Source: Pirellulaceae bacterium
GTDB lineage: Bacteria > Planctomycetota > Planctomycetia > Pirellulales > Pirellulaceae
Assembly: GCA_026004775.1 (NCBI GenBank)
Contig: BPJU01000005.1
Location: 248,001-312,000 of the forward strand
DNA: 64,000 nucleotides
Reading direction: 5' to 3'
Under the pieces are notes generated by a model. That model ran no database searches and was not told the DNA's origin. It was given only the letters and a program-made list of their open reading frames with translations. The stretch's first letter is position 1. Each line of letters starts with the position of its first letter. A program made the position numbers and the translations under genes. Of this stretch, positions 28,800 through 39,500 are shown one piece after another.

Positions 28800-30386
28800 A
28801 TGCGCCGTTCGGTCACGCCAGCAGGGGTAACGATTGTCGAGCTGTTGATAGCAATGACCATCTCGCTGGTGGTGCTCTATGCGCTGATGTGGCAATTCAA
28901 CGCCGGGGTGACGCAAGTGGCGGAAGGGCGAGCTTCGGTGGAATTGCTCGGTCAACTGCGGGCTACCACCAGGACGTTGCAACTGGATCTTCGTCACATA
29001 ACCGGTTCGGCCCGCCCCTGGGCCACTCCGGCTACGTCCGACGGTTATTTCGAATTGATCGAAGGTCCGGCCTATGACACGGGACAATTGTCGAGCTTCG
29101 GCCCCGGTGGGTTCGTGGACGTGGCCGCCGCAGACATGAGTTTTGGCGATTTTGACGATGTTCTCGCCATGACGGTGAGAAGCGAAAACGGGCCGTTTGT
29201 CGGGTTCTACCTCGATCCATCCAGTGCCGTTCCCGTTCGACGCTCACTCGATTCCCACTACGCCGAAGTGATCTGGTGGGCTTCCTGGATGGACCGCGAT
29301 GGGAACGGGCAACCGAACGCCGGCTCTCTTCCGTCAGAAGTAACCCTTTACCGCCGACTCTTACTGGTTCGCCCGGACCTGGGAACCATTTTTACGCGCA
29401 CAGTCCCCAACAATGCCGCTGGCTTGGCCCAGTTGTGGAACGATCTTAAGACGTTCTACGACAATACCGATATCTCGACGCACCCGGTAGTATCAACCGC
29501 TGGGGGCAATGTGACTGTGGCGCTGGTGGCCAACTCCTTAGCCGACCTTGTGAAACGCGAGAATCGGTTCTGCCACCATCCGATCCTGGCTTTCGACAAC
29601 AACACCAACAGCTACTCGCTCTTCACGCCCAGCTACCCGTTCGACATGGCGCGGGGGCCGGTAGGAAGCGTCGACTTGCTTCCGGCTTTAAATACGGTAA
29701 TCAAAGCGGGTGATCGTCAAGGGGAAGACGTTATTCAGGGCAACATACTGGCATTCGATGTGAAGGTTTTTGACCCCCATGCCCCAATGATTGCGTCTAC
29801 GTCGGGGACAGACGTGTTGAGCCCGAACGACCCGGGCTTCGGGCGCGCCGGAACGGGGCCTGGCGCTATCAGTGCCGGCGAATTCGTCGACATGTTTTAC
29901 ATGCGCTATGTGTTGCCTCGCGTCGCAAGTGCTTACGGCGCGAATCCGTCCGGCTGGCCGGCATGGGCCGTCACGGAACCGACTCGAGTCTATCCGCTGC
30001 CAGAGTACCGATCGCATTTTTCCGCGCCGCCGGCTTTCTATGACTTGAACGGCAACGGCCTCTGGGATCCCGGAGAACCGTTTCGAGGTCCCACAGTTCC
30101 GACGTACGACACGTGGTCGTTTCACTATGAACAAGACGGTATCAACCAGGACGCAGCTCTGGCGGCGGGCGCTCCGATGTTATTCGCATGGCGGAGCATC
30201 GTCGATCAGGGAACCGACGGGGTCGACAACGACGGGATTAAGGGCGTGGACAATCCGGAAGAGCGGGAAACGTGGCCGGCTTATACAGAACCGCTGCGGG
30301 CGGTCAAGGTGGTAATTCGAGCCATCGAACCGACTTCGCGGGTGGTACGGCAACTGAGTGTGATTCAAGATTTCGTGCCGTTCTGA
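28800..30386 (+). CDS. GspJ-like pseudopilin with large C-terminal part
   Basis: The N-terminus is a type IV pilin/pseudopilin leader: MRRSVTPAG, then VTIVELLIAMTISLVVLYALMWQFNAG, with the prepilin peptidase site after Gly and the conserved Glu at position +5. The rest (528 residues in all, long for GspJ) is a beta-rich region with many Asp/Asn-Gly turns (FDDVL, DLNGNGLWDPGE, YEQDGINQD) and no cysteine pairs of note. It should be an inner-membrane component of a type II secretion or pilus-like system, but no other such gene is nearby, so its partners must lie elsewhere. ATG 28800, GGGAG 8 bases upstream. Confidence 0.75.
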   Translation: MRRSVTPAGVTIVELLIAMTISLVVLYALMWQFNAGVTQVAEGRASVELLGQLRATTRTLQLDLRHITGSARPWATPATSDGYFELIEGPAYDTGQLSSFGPGGFVDVAAADMSFGDFDDVLAMTVRSENGPFVGFYLDPSSAVPVRRSLDSHYAEVIWWASWMDRDGNGQPNAGSLPSEVTLYRRLLLVRPDLGTIFTRTVPNNAAGLAQLWNDLKTFYDNTDISTHPVVSTAGGNVTVALVANSLADLVKRENRFCHHPILAFDNNTNSYSLFTPSYPFDMARGPVGSVDLLPALNTVIKAGDRQGEDVIQGNILAFDVKVFDPHAPMIASTSGTDVLSPNDPGFGRAGTGPGAISAGEFVDMFYMRYVLPRVASAYGANPSGWPAWAVTEPTRVYPLPEYRSHFSAPPAFYDLNGNGLWDPGEPFRGPTVPTYDTWSFHYEQDGINQDAALAAGAPMLFAWRSIVDQGTDGVDNDGIKGVDNPEERETWPAYTEPLRAVKVVIRAIEPTSRVVRQLSVIQDFVPF

Positions 30387-30434
30387 TGCGCGGCCAAACT
30401 GTGGGGTAACCCATCCATTCCGCCGCCGCGACGG

Positions 30435-31430
30435 CTACCGAGGGCCCGCTGGATGGCGACGCTTCCATTCGATCAGCTCGCGGATAATCGCCGCCAGGTC
30501 ATAGCGCGGCGTGTAATCGATCAAAGACCTCAGGCGACTTAAATCCGGCACGCGCCGCCGCACATCTTCAAAATCGGCATCGTACGCCTCGGTATAGCTT
30601 TGATAGCGGATCGTCGAACGCGACGCGGCAAGCTGGATCACTAACCGGGCCAGTTCGCGGATTTCGATCGGTTGGTCACTGCCGATGTTGATCACCAGAC
30701 CGGCGGCTTTCGGAGTTTCCATCAGCTTTTCTACCGCCTCGATTACGTCATGCACGTGAGCAAAACAGCGCACCTGCCGGCCGTCATCGTGCACCACCAG
30801 TGGTTCGTTGGCCAACGCCGCATCAACGAATCGAGGCAGCACCATGCCGTAGGCACCCGTCTGCCTGGGCCCCACCACGTTGAAAAAACGGCCTATCACC
30901 ACCGGCAGTCGATATTGCCGCCAGTAGGCCAGAGCCAGAAATTCGTCGATCGCCTTCGACGCCCCGTAAGACCACCGCGCCCGGCTGGTACTGCCGAACA
31001 CCAGATCGTCTTCTTCGGTCCACCGCTCTTTTGGGTTCTTTCCATATACCTCGCTGGTGCTGGCCAAAAACAACTTGATGGCCCGCCCGGCGCGGTATTG
31101 GCGGCACACTTCTGCCAGCAACAGCTCCGTCGGGTAGATATTCCGTTCGATGGTCTGGATCGGATCACGAGCGATGAGGGCAACCCCAACGGCTGCCGCC
31201 AGGTGATATACCTGGTCGACCTCGGGTACCAGTTCGCGGAGCAGGCTCTGGTCGGCCACCGACCCTCGAACAAAACGCAAGTGCGGGTGGTCCTGGACCG
31301 AAGCCAGGTTCGCCGCCGACCCGGTAGACTCATCATCCACCACGATCACCTCACAGCCGTCGGCCAGTAGTCTTTCGGAAAGATGCGAGCCGATGAAGCC
31401 GGCTCCGCCTGTGACCAACACGCGCTTCAC
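30435..31430 (-). CDS. NAD-dependent sugar-nucleotide epimerase/dehydratase
   Basis: Extended short-chain dehydrogenase. Rossmann motif VLVTGGAGFIGSHLSERL at the N-terminus, VDDESTG for the NAD-binding acidic residues, the Ser/Tyr/Lys site as STSEVYG and YGASK, and GRFFNVVGPRQ. Family relatives include UDP-glucuronate decarboxylase and UDP-glucose 4-epimerase; the substrate cannot be assigned. Probably feeds envelope polysaccharide. 331 residues, normal length. GTG start at 31428-31430 with AAGGAAAG upstream. Convergent with the pseudopilin gene (48 bp). Confidence 0.88.
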   Translation of the reverse strand: MKRVLVTGGAGFIGSHLSERLLADGCEVIVVDDESTGSAANLASVQDHPHLRFVRGSVADQSLLRELVPEVDQVYHLAAAVGVALIARDPIQTIERNIYPTELLLAEVCRQYRAGRAIKLFLASTSEVYGKNPKERWTEEDDLVFGSTSRARWSYGASKAIDEFLALAYWRQYRLPVVIGRFFNVVGPRQTGAYGMVLPRFVDAALANEPLVVHDDGRQVRCFAHVHDVIEAVEKLMETPKAAGLVINIGSDQPIEIRELARLVIQLAASRSTIRYQSYTEAYDADFEDVRRRVPDLSRLRSLIDYTPRYDLAAIIRELIEWKRRHPAGPR

Positions 31431-31800
31431 AAACAGCTTTCCTTACGCACAAGGTACTCCAACACCGGGCTCGTGAGGTCCCGCCATCAGCGCGCCGCTC
31501 CGCCCCCTACCATCATACGTTGTACCTGCCCTGGCCAGCAGGGCCTATTGCGGTGCCAAGAACACCAGTTCTGGGTGTTTCCCGTCACCCGCATGCCGAC
31601 CGCCGCCTGCGGCTGGTGAGCGGCGCAGTTCCCTTTGACGCGCTGGCGGTCAAAACGCGACAATACATACGTGGCCGGCGGCCCACCTGATGACCGGTCC
31701 GGTCCGCACGCCGTCGATACCCAGACGATCCACCCGGCGCGTCAACCGGGAAGCATCAACCGGAGCCGCCCGGCGGCTCATGGCCCAGTGGGAGGAATCC
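31431..31800. other. intergenic between epimerase and TPR gene
   Basis: About 370 bp between divergent genes. TTGACG at 31635-31640 and GACAAT at 31659-31664 (18-bp spacer) is a weak candidate promoter for the TPR gene. GGAGG at 31791-31795 is its ribosome site. Confidence 0.35.
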
Positions 31801-34800
31801 ATGCCAACAACCCGAAACTCATCAGCATGGCGGTCAACCGTGTGGCTGGGATTGGTATTGGGCTTGATGGCCAGCCTGGCCGGACAGCAAACCGACACCA
31901 GCGACCCGAAAGCCATCCAGCTTTACCAGACGGCCTCCAACCTCTTTCAAAACCAGCAGTACGATCTTGCGTTGGAGGAATACCAGCGGCTGGTTACGCA
32001 GTTTCCCAAGGATCCGCTTGTCCCCCGTGCACGTTATCAAGCGGCATTGTGCCGCCTGCAATTGCAACAGTGGCAGGCGGCAGCCGATGAGCTGGAAGGC
32101 CTGTTGAAGGACGTACCGGGTTTCGAGTTGCGCCAGGAGGCGCTACTGAACTTGGGCTGGTGTCGCTTCCGGGAAGCCGAAACAGCGGCCGATCCCGAAA
32201 CGCGCCGCAAGTCGGCCCAAGCCGCGGTCGGTACGTTCAAGAAGCTTCTGACGGACTTTCCGGAAGGACGCTACACCGACCAGGTCTATTTTTTCCTCGG
32301 TGAATCCCATCAACTGCTCAACCAATGGTCCGAGGCGGAAAAGGTCTATCGTCGCTTGCTGGATGAGCATCCCGACTCGCCGCTGGTGGCCGACACCCTT
32401 TACAGCCTGGCTCAAACTCACCGCTCCCAGGGCCATTGGCCGCAAGCGCTGGAGGTGCTGGAATCGTTTTTAGGCAAGTTTGCCGACCACGAGCTGAAAA
32501 CCGAGGTGTTGTTTGCCAAAGCCGAGTGTCTCGTCCAGTTAGGCCGGCTGGAAGAGGCCGAACCGTTACTGGGCGAACTAGCCAAGGGCAAGCCGCCGCT
32601 GGCTGACCAGGCGAAGCGCTATCTTGGTTATTGCCTGGAGCGGCGCGGCCAGGATGACCAGGCAGCGGCGCTTTATGAGCAGCTTGCCCAGGCGACCACC
32701 GACCGCCGGCTGGCCGCCGACGCTCTGCTGGCTGCCGGGCGCATTCGGTTCCGCCAGGAGAAGTGGCCTCAAGCGCGGAGCTGTTTCGAGCAGGCTTCCG
32801 AGCGCCTGCCGGAGCTTCGCTGGGAAGCCGGCCATTGGTGGGTGCAAGTGGCGATGCAGCAGCAGGACATCCCGGCAGCCGAAAAACGCGTGCAAGAGCT
32901 GCTCAAGGATGTACCGCCCGGTCCGCTTGCCGTGCGGCTGACGATGGACCTGGGCGACGTGCTGGCCGCGCAGCCGGATCGGGCCGAGGAGGCCATTGCG
33001 GCTTATGAACGGGTCGTCCAGCAGGCTCCGCAGGATCCGGTCGCTCCCCAGGCGCTCTATGCGGCTGCATTGGTGGCATGGCGGTTGCGTCAATTCGACC
33101 GGGCCGTTGCGCTGGCCAAGCGCATCCGCGGCGAGTACGCAACCGATCCGCTCGTCGCTGAGGCTCGACGCCTGCTGGCCGAACACCATGTCGTTCTCCA
33201 GCAGTACGATGCAGCAGCCGACGAATTTACCCGGCTCATCGCCGAATACCCCGACCATCCCGACCGCGCGGCCTGGCGGCTGCGCCTGGCCACCGTTTAC
33301 TCGCTTCAAAAACAGTACGACCGAGTCGTCTCCTATCTGGCCGACCTGGCCGACAGTTGGCCCTCGCCGGCCTTACATGTGGAAGCCACTATTCTCCAGG
33401 CTCAGGCTCTGTACCAACTGAACAAATTAGAAACCGCCCTGGATCTCGTTACGAAGGTCTATGACAAGTACGCTGATGCGCCGCGAGCTGAGGAGTTACT
33501 ATTGTGGCAGGCTCGATGCTATCAAAAGCAACAACGTTACGATGAGGCAATATCTCTACTGACCACCATATCAGAAAAGTTCTCGCAGAGTCCGGTTCTC
33601 GACCAGGTCTTCTATCGGCTGGGCGAGTGCTACCAGGCGAAAGCGGACTACCAGAATGCCTTGGCGGCCTACGAGCGTGTGCTCGCGCAAGAGTCCCCCT
33701 CTAATTTCCGGCCGTTCGCTCTTCTCGGTCGCGGCTGGTGTCTGTATCACTCCCAGAAGTATGGCGAGGCGATTGGGGAGGCGACGCGCCTGCTGGAAGA
33801 ATTTCCGCAACACGAGTTAGTGATGGATGCGGTCTACCTTCGAGGGATCGCCCGGCGTCTTGCCCGGCAGTATGATGATGCCATCCAAGATTTGCAGCGG
33901 GTTGCCGAGAACACGTCGGATCCGGTGCGTCGCGGTGACGCCCTTTTGGAATGGGCGCTGGCGCTCAACGACTCCGGCAAACCCGAACTGGCTCGCGACC
34001 GGCTTCTGGAACTGCTTGCCTCTTTGCCCGACTATCCTCGCCGCGATCAAGCTGTCTATGATCTGGCATGGACGTACAGGACATTGAAAGACGAAAAGGC
34101 GGCTTTGGAGCAGTTTCAGAAACTCGTCGAGCAATATCCGAACAGCGTACTTGTACCCGAGGCGTTGTTTCACATCGCCGAAAACGCCTACCAACAAAAC
34201 AACTTTGATTTGGCTATAGAGATCTATCAACAGGCCCTGAATAATGCAAGGAATGAATTGAGGGAAAAAATTTTATATAAGCTTGGATTTTCTTACTATC
34301 AGAAAAAAGACTTTTCTAACAGTTTAGAGACTTTCCGGCAGCAAGCCAGGGAATTTCCTGAGGGCTCGCTGGCCGGTGATGCGGTGTTCATGCAGGGCGA
34401 GTCGCTTTTCCGGCAGGAAAAATACCGGGAGGCGCTGCCGTTGTTCGAGCAGGCTGACAAAATGGATCTTTCCTCGGACACGATGCGCCGCTTGCTGTGG
34501 CTTCACGCCGGCCAGGCAGCCAACCAGCTCCAACAGTGGGACTCAGCGCTGGCATGGCTGAGCAAGCTGGCGGATGCCGGGGTGGGGGAGCCTCTCCACG
34601 CGGAAGCTGCTGTGGAACGAGCTCTGGCGTTTTATCGGCTGCGGCGATTGGCCGACGCTGCCAAGGAGTTGAGTGCGGTCGTCGAGCAGCAGTCGGTGCT
34701 GGGATTGCGAGCGCGGTTCTTGTCCGGCGAGGTGCTGTTTGCGGAAGGGAAACTGGACGAGGCGCATCGAGAGTTTCGGAAGGCCATGTATGGGTACGGC

Positions 34801-35028
34801 GGCACGAACCCGCCGGACGAATTTTTGCCCTGGCTGGCCAAGGCGGGGATGGAAGCGGGGCGATGTGCTGAACTGATGCTCGAAAAGGCTACCCAACCGG
34901 ACGCCAAAAGCCAGGCACTGGAGGAAGCTCGTAAGGCGTATCGTTACGTAATCGATCGCTGTCCCCAGACGGAAGAGGCTCGCGCTGCCGCCAAACGCTT
35001 GAACGACTTGAACCAATTGCGGTTTTGA
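31801..35028 (+). CDS. giant secreted TPR protein
   Basis: About 1075 residues. Signal peptide WRSTVWLGLVLGLMASLAGQ, then tetratricopeptide-like repeats through the whole chain (for example LYQTASNLFQNQQYDLALEEYQRLVTQFPKDPLVPRARYQ, and AVYDLAWTYRTLKDEKAALEQFQKLVEQYPNSVLVPEALF). The many VPxARY/EALF-type repeats resemble YbgF/CpoB and BamD-like envelope TPR proteins. It has no enzymatic motif. It heads the ExbB-ExbD cluster (145 bp before exbB), which suggests a periplasmic partner of that machine. GGAGG 5 bases before ATG 31801. A short AT-rich stretch lies at about 34195-34330. Confidence 0.85.
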   Translation: MPTTRNSSAWRSTVWLGLVLGLMASLAGQQTDTSDPKAIQLYQTASNLFQNQQYDLALEEYQRLVTQFPKDPLVPRARYQAALCRLQLQQWQAAADELEGLLKDVPGFELRQEALLNLGWCRFREAETAADPETRRKSAQAAVGTFKKLLTDFPEGRYTDQVYFFLGESHQLLNQWSEAEKVYRRLLDEHPDSPLVADTLYSLAQTHRSQGHWPQALEVLESFLGKFADHELKTEVLFAKAECLVQLGRLEEAEPLLGELAKGKPPLADQAKRYLGYCLERRGQDDQAAALYEQLAQATTDRRLAADALLAAGRIRFRQEKWPQARSCFEQASERLPELRWEAGHWWVQVAMQQQDIPAAEKRVQELLKDVPPGPLAVRLTMDLGDVLAAQPDRAEEAIAAYERVVQQAPQDPVAPQALYAAALVAWRLRQFDRAVALAKRIRGEYATDPLVAEARRLLAEHHVVLQQYDAAADEFTRLIAEYPDHPDRAAWRLRLATVYSLQKQYDRVVSYLADLADSWPSPALHVEATILQAQALYQLNKLETALDLVTKVYDKYADAPRAEELLLWQARCYQKQQRYDEAISLLTTISEKFSQSPVLDQVFYRLGECYQAKADYQNALAAYERVLAQESPSNFRPFALLGRGWCLYHSQKYGEAIGEATRLLEEFPQHELVMDAVYLRGIARRLARQYDDAIQDLQRVAENTSDPVRRGDALLEWALALNDSGKPELARDRLLELLASLPDYPRRDQAVYDLAWTYRTLKDEKAALEQFQKLVEQYPNSVLVPEALFHIAENAYQQNNFDLAIEIYQQALNNARNELREKILYKLGFSYYQKKDFSNSLETFRQQAREFPEGSLAGDAVFMQGESLFRQEKYREALPLFEQADKMDLSSDTMRRLLWLHAGQAANQLQQWDSALAWLSKLADAGVGEPLHAEAAVERALAFYRLRRLADAAKELSAVVEQQSVLGLRARFLSGEVLFAEGKLDEAHREFRKAMYGYGGTNPPDEFLPWLAKAGMEAGRCAELMLEKATQPDAKSQALEEARKAYRYVIDRCPQTEEARAAAKRLNDLNQLRF

Positions 35029-35172
35029 CGGCATGGGTGCACGTTCGATGTGCGTGAGCGACCCAGCCCTCCCCGAGTGGCCACGGCATTACTTTCAGTA
35101 CTGGACCACGGTTAGATACTATAGAAGTACCGCAGGTTTGGGTGATCGTTGAGCGTACCGGAAAGCGATTCC

Positions 35173-36078
35173 ATGAAGATTCACTTGCGCAACGTGTGCG
35201 GATTTTTACCCCATATCACTCCAGCAACTCGCCGGGGCATTGCCGCCGCCTTGTTCGGGCTGTGGTGCCTGCTGATACCGCCGGCACTCGGGCAAGTCAC
35301 GGATGCCGGTCAAGCGTCCGGCACGGCGGGTGAAGCACAGCCTGCCCGCAAAGAGCTCAACCTTTTTCAACTCTTTTGGCAATCGCGGGGCTGGATGGTT
35401 CCGATCGTAGGATTGTCGTTTCTGGCGGCGGCGGTGAGCGTCGAGCGATTCATCCAGTTGCGGCGTTCGCGCGTCATCCCGGAGGGGTTGCTGCGCGAGC
35501 TGGGGCGGCTGGGCAGCGGCAACACACCTTTCGATCCTCGGGAGGCCTACCGCATTTGCCAGAAATACCCCTCCGCCACCGCTTCGGTAATCCGCGCCAT
35601 GTTGTTGAAGGTCGGGCGGCCACACAGCGAGGTTGAACATGCCGTCAAGGAAGCCTCGGACCGTGAAGCGCAGCGGTTGTATAACAACGTCAGGTGGCTC
35701 AACCTGTGCGCGGCGGTCGCTCCCCTGTTCGGCTTGATGGGTACCGTCTGGGGGATGATCCGCGCTTTCCACGATACCACCCAACTGCTGCCCGGCCAGA
35801 ACAAAGCGGATTATCTAGCTGAAGGTATTTATCTGGCTTTGGTGACTACTTTGGCCGGCCTGGCGGTCGCCATCCCTTCGGCCATTCTGTCACACTATTT
35901 TGAAAGTCGCATCGTGTCTCTTTTCCATCAGATTGACGAATTGCTTTTCAATCTGCTACCTCAGGTGGAAAGGTTTGAAGGCCGAGTGCGGTTTGCCCAG
36001 GCGCCTCAATCAGGTGAAGACGGCCGCGCGGCTCCGCCGGGCCGCAGCCCAGCCGCCGAACCTCCCGTATCCGCGTAG
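35173..36078 (+). CDS. MotA/TolQ/ExbB proton channel family protein
   Basis: Inner-membrane proton channel subunit. A long N-terminal leader (LFGLWCLLIPPALGQ) is followed by a periplasmic stretch and three membrane segments: MVPIVGLSFLAAAVSV, LNLCAAVAPLFGLMGTVWGMI and LALVTTLAGLAVAIPSAIL. The second carries the family pattern AP-FGLMGTVWGMI and the third T-T-AGL-VAIP. The tail is Pro/Ala-rich. The start TTG 35149 is possible; ATG 35173 with GGAAAG upstream is preferred. Followed 39 bp later by exbD, so the two form a unit. Confidence 0.9.
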   Translation: MKIHLRNVCGFLPHITPATRRGIAAALFGLWCLLIPPALGQVTDAGQASGTAGEAQPARKELNLFQLFWQSRGWMVPIVGLSFLAAAVSVERFIQLRRSRVIPEGLLRELGRLGSGNTPFDPREAYRICQKYPSATASVIRAMLLKVGRPHSEVEHAVKEASDREAQRLYNNVRWLNLCAAVAPLFGLMGTVWGMIRAFHDTTQLLPGQNKADYLAEGIYLALVTTLAGLAVAIPSAILSHYFESRIVSLFHQIDELLFNLLPQVERFEGRVRFAQAPQSGEDGRAAPPGRSPAAEPPVSA

Positions 36079-36117
36079 AAAAATTCGCTGCCGTCCCCGC
36101 GCAACAGGACAGTGACC

Positions 36118-36525
36118 ATGACCGTACAATTGAACAAAGGCCAGGCCTTCGCGGCTTTGAATCTCACGCCGCTCATCGACGTGGTCTTCCTGCTGCTTAT
36201 TTTTTTCCTGGTTGCCAGCCGCTTCGCCGAAGAAGACCGACAACTGGAAGTCGCCTTGCCGCAGGCCAGCGAGGCACGGCCCCTGTTAGATCAACCTCGG
36301 GATTTCGTGGTAAATATCGACGAGCAGGGCCGGTACTTCGTCAACGAAACGGTGATGACTCTGGAAGAAGTCGACCAGGCCCTGCGGCAAGCCATTGCCA
36401 ACAATCCTCTGACACAGTCGGTCAACATCCGCGCCGACAAGAGAGTACACTTTCAATATGTCCTCCAGATTTTGAACCTGTGTAAACGTTACGATGTGAA
36501 AAGTTATACCTTCGATACCGAATAA
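36118..36525 (+). CDS. ExbD/TolR biopolymer transport protein
   Basis: 135 residues, the partner of the ExbB/TolQ protein just upstream. One membrane helix (LIDVVFLLLIFFLVAS) preceded by the family NLTPLIDVV pattern with the conserved Asp in the helix start, then a periplasmic domain (VALPQASEA, FVVNIDEQGRYFVNETVMTLEEV, VNIRADKRVHFQYVLQILNLCKRYDVKSY). ATG 36118 with AGGA 8 bases upstream, preferred over GTG 36112. The downstream giant gene starts 11 bp after its stop, suggesting one operon. Confidence 0.95.
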   Translation: MTVQLNKGQAFAALNLTPLIDVVFLLLIFFLVASRFAEEDRQLEVALPQASEARPLLDQPRDFVVNIDEQGRYFVNETVMTLEEVDQALRQAIANNPLTQSVNIRADKRVHFQYVLQILNLCKRYDVKSYTFDTE

Positions 36526-36536
36526 CAGCTCGCCCC

Positions 36537-39500
36537 ATGCCCCGCCGTATTCGCAAATTGGACGTGCAGCCACAGCGGGTCGACACAACCCACTGGCCGG
36601 TCGATTTGCTGTTGATGGTTCTGGGCGGATTTGCCGTCGGTACGGCTTTGGCGTTCCAGCGCTTCGATGATCCGGTCTGGTACCAGAGCGCGTGGGTGTC
36701 GGTGATCAGCATACCGTGGCTGGTCGCATGCGGCATGGTTGCCTCGCGGCTTCTGTCCAAGCGGTGGATGCGCCGGTCGATGCAGGTGGGGCTGCTGGCC
36801 AGCCTGGTGCTGCACTTGTTACTGATATTGGCGGCCGTAAACGTGGTACTTCCGGCACGACTGGTACGGCCGAGCCAGACCGCTACGGTGACGGAACGAC
36901 CGCGCGAGGTACCGCCCATGGAACGCGTGACAGTCGCCGTCAGTTCCCCCCAACGCTCGCAACTTCCCCCCATCGATTCTCCCATGGCTGCCGCAGCCGA
37001 TGTGGATGTCGCCGCCACGGATCGCACGTCGCGTGCCGTGCAGCAGAACCTGCCTGTAGCCGAAGCGGACTCATCCACGGATTCTCCCAATCTCATGCGG
37101 CGCAAGCAGGATGTACCTTCCGAGGCGCGACGAGCCCCGTCGTTGTCGGAATTGAGCCGCAACGAAACTCGCCGCCCACAGACCGCATCCGCCTCGTTGT
37201 CGATCTCTGGTCCCCAGCAACCGGAGCCGAAAATCGTCGCTACCAAAGTTGAACTGACACCGGAGCGGCATCGCCCCGAGCCTGGCCAAGTCGAGGTAGC
37301 TGCCACGCCACAGCCGGCGGAACTGACGCCATCGTTGTCCGGAGATTCTCCGGCATCCGTTCCACCGGCGGCGATGCAGCCTGCCCGGCGCCAAGCGACT
37401 CGGGAACCCGTAGTGGCACTGGCTCAGCATGAGAAGCCCGCATCGGGCACCACCGCCACCCCGGTGCTTGTAGCTGCGGATGTGCCGGCATCGCCAAAGC
37501 GAACATCCGCTGCATCTGCCGGTTTGCCGCAAGCCGAACTACCTTTGGCGGCCAGCCAGCCGTCGCCGGCCGAACTTCCGAATTATCAGTCCGATGCCGA
37601 AAGCCAAGTAGCGCAACTTCCCGAACCGTTGCCCGAACGCCGTGCGACCGTGGTGCCTCGGACCTTGGCCGATCCTGCGCCGTCCGCCATATCGTCTGCC
37701 CCAACGGGTAACGCGGCGCCAAGCCCCGCCGAAATGGCCCAAGGTCCAGCGGCACCCCGCGCGGCATCCGAGCAGGCCGCCCGAATCGACACCGAGCCTC
37801 AACCTAGCGCCGAACGGCCGGCGGTCGTCCAGCTATCCCGATCGCTGGCCCAAACTGAATCGGCTCCTCCCGAACAGCCGTCACCCGACCGGACGGCAAT
37901 GCGGCGTTCGGCACATGCACCGTCAACGGCTGATGCGGCCGAGGCAGGCCAGGCTACCAGCCCGGCGCTTGTGGCGAGCCGCGCTCCGGTCGACCCCACC
38001 GCTGCTCTCCGTCCTACCGATACCCCGCTCGCCAGGCAACCGATTCGCGCCGAATCCGTTGCATCCAGGCAACCGGCTGAAGTGAGGGAAGCCAGCCGTG
38101 AGGCAGCCTTGGCCCAATCCACATTCCAACGGCAACTGACTGCCGAGCAGGCGAGTATCCAGCCCTTCGATCGGCCGGCAATAACCGTAGCGCAGGCCTC
38201 GCGCACCGCACGGCCCCAAACGCTGCTGGCGGCCGACCAACCCGCGCCGCACGTAGGCCAACCGCCGGCTCAGCCCACGCCCGCACCCTTGCCTCTGGCC
38301 GTCGATCGAGCTCAGACGGGCGTGGCGGGCGGAAGTAGCGGGCCGAACTTGTCCCGCCAGTTACCTGCCGGCGACAGCCCCGCGCTGTCCTCGTCCGGTG
38401 CCAGCTTGCCGGAAGCCTCGCAGTCGGTTGATCCGGGTGCGGCGCTGACTCCCGCCGCTCCCGCTCTGTCGATCACGGCTCGTGCCCACCGACCGGTTCC
38501 AGGGTCGCTCAGCGCCTCGGTCGTGACACCCAGTGGCGCCCAGTCCCCCCAACCTGCCTCAGACGTGTCGCTCGCCGCATCGCCGGCCAACATGCAACTG
38601 GAAGCGGAAGTCGAGCGGGGCAGGGTGACCGGCGAGCAGGGACGGCTCCCGATCGACGTCGGACCGGAGCGCGTTGTTGCAGAACTGCAAACGGATCGAG
38701 GTTCCGGAGGCGGCCGTCCCGAGCTATCCGCAATACCTGTGGCTCCCAGCCCAACCGGCTCGCACAGTGGCACAGCGCGACCGTCCATCCCAACCGATAC
38801 TCTGGCCGCGCAATTGGCCGCCCCGTCGGCAAGCGGCGGGTCGCGTCCTGCGGCCATCGATGCGGCGCCGACGGCTGTCAACCAGGCCCGAACCGACTTG
38901 GGTGGAACTCGCCGTACAAGCGGTACACCGTCAGCCGCAATTCTGGAAGGACCGCCGGCGGAACCAAACGCCGCGGAAGCGCTGGGTGAACTTGCCCTGC
39001 GAACGGCACCTACCACCGGCGAAGTTCACCACAGTATCGCCGCAACCGACAGCATTGCCGGCAGGGCCACCACGGCTCGCTCGCACACACGTCCGGTACC
39101 GGTGGTCACCGATGCAATGATCGATAGTGGCTCGTTGGGTACGGGTGCCCAGGTTGAACGGAGCGCCGCCGATGTTATCAGTCCGGGTGATGTGGCCGTA
39201 CATATGCCAGGATCGCTCGCCACGGCAGCCGGCCCCCGCGGTCACGAAAGTCCCCAGACCGCCGGAGCCGAACGGCCCGCGTCGGGTGAATGGCTGGCTC
39301 CGGAACCGAGCGCCGTCGTTCGAGTTCGCGCGCACGCTGCCGATGCGCTTGCCGGGCCGGCGGTGGCGGGCGACGGCCTGCCTGGCTCGACACGCCCCGC
39401 GCGATCGCCGCTGACGGCCCAAGAAGGCACACGCGGCTCACCCTCCGCCCCACAGATCGCGTTGGGCTCGCCGAGTGCCGAGCCGCTGCCGGCTGCGCAA

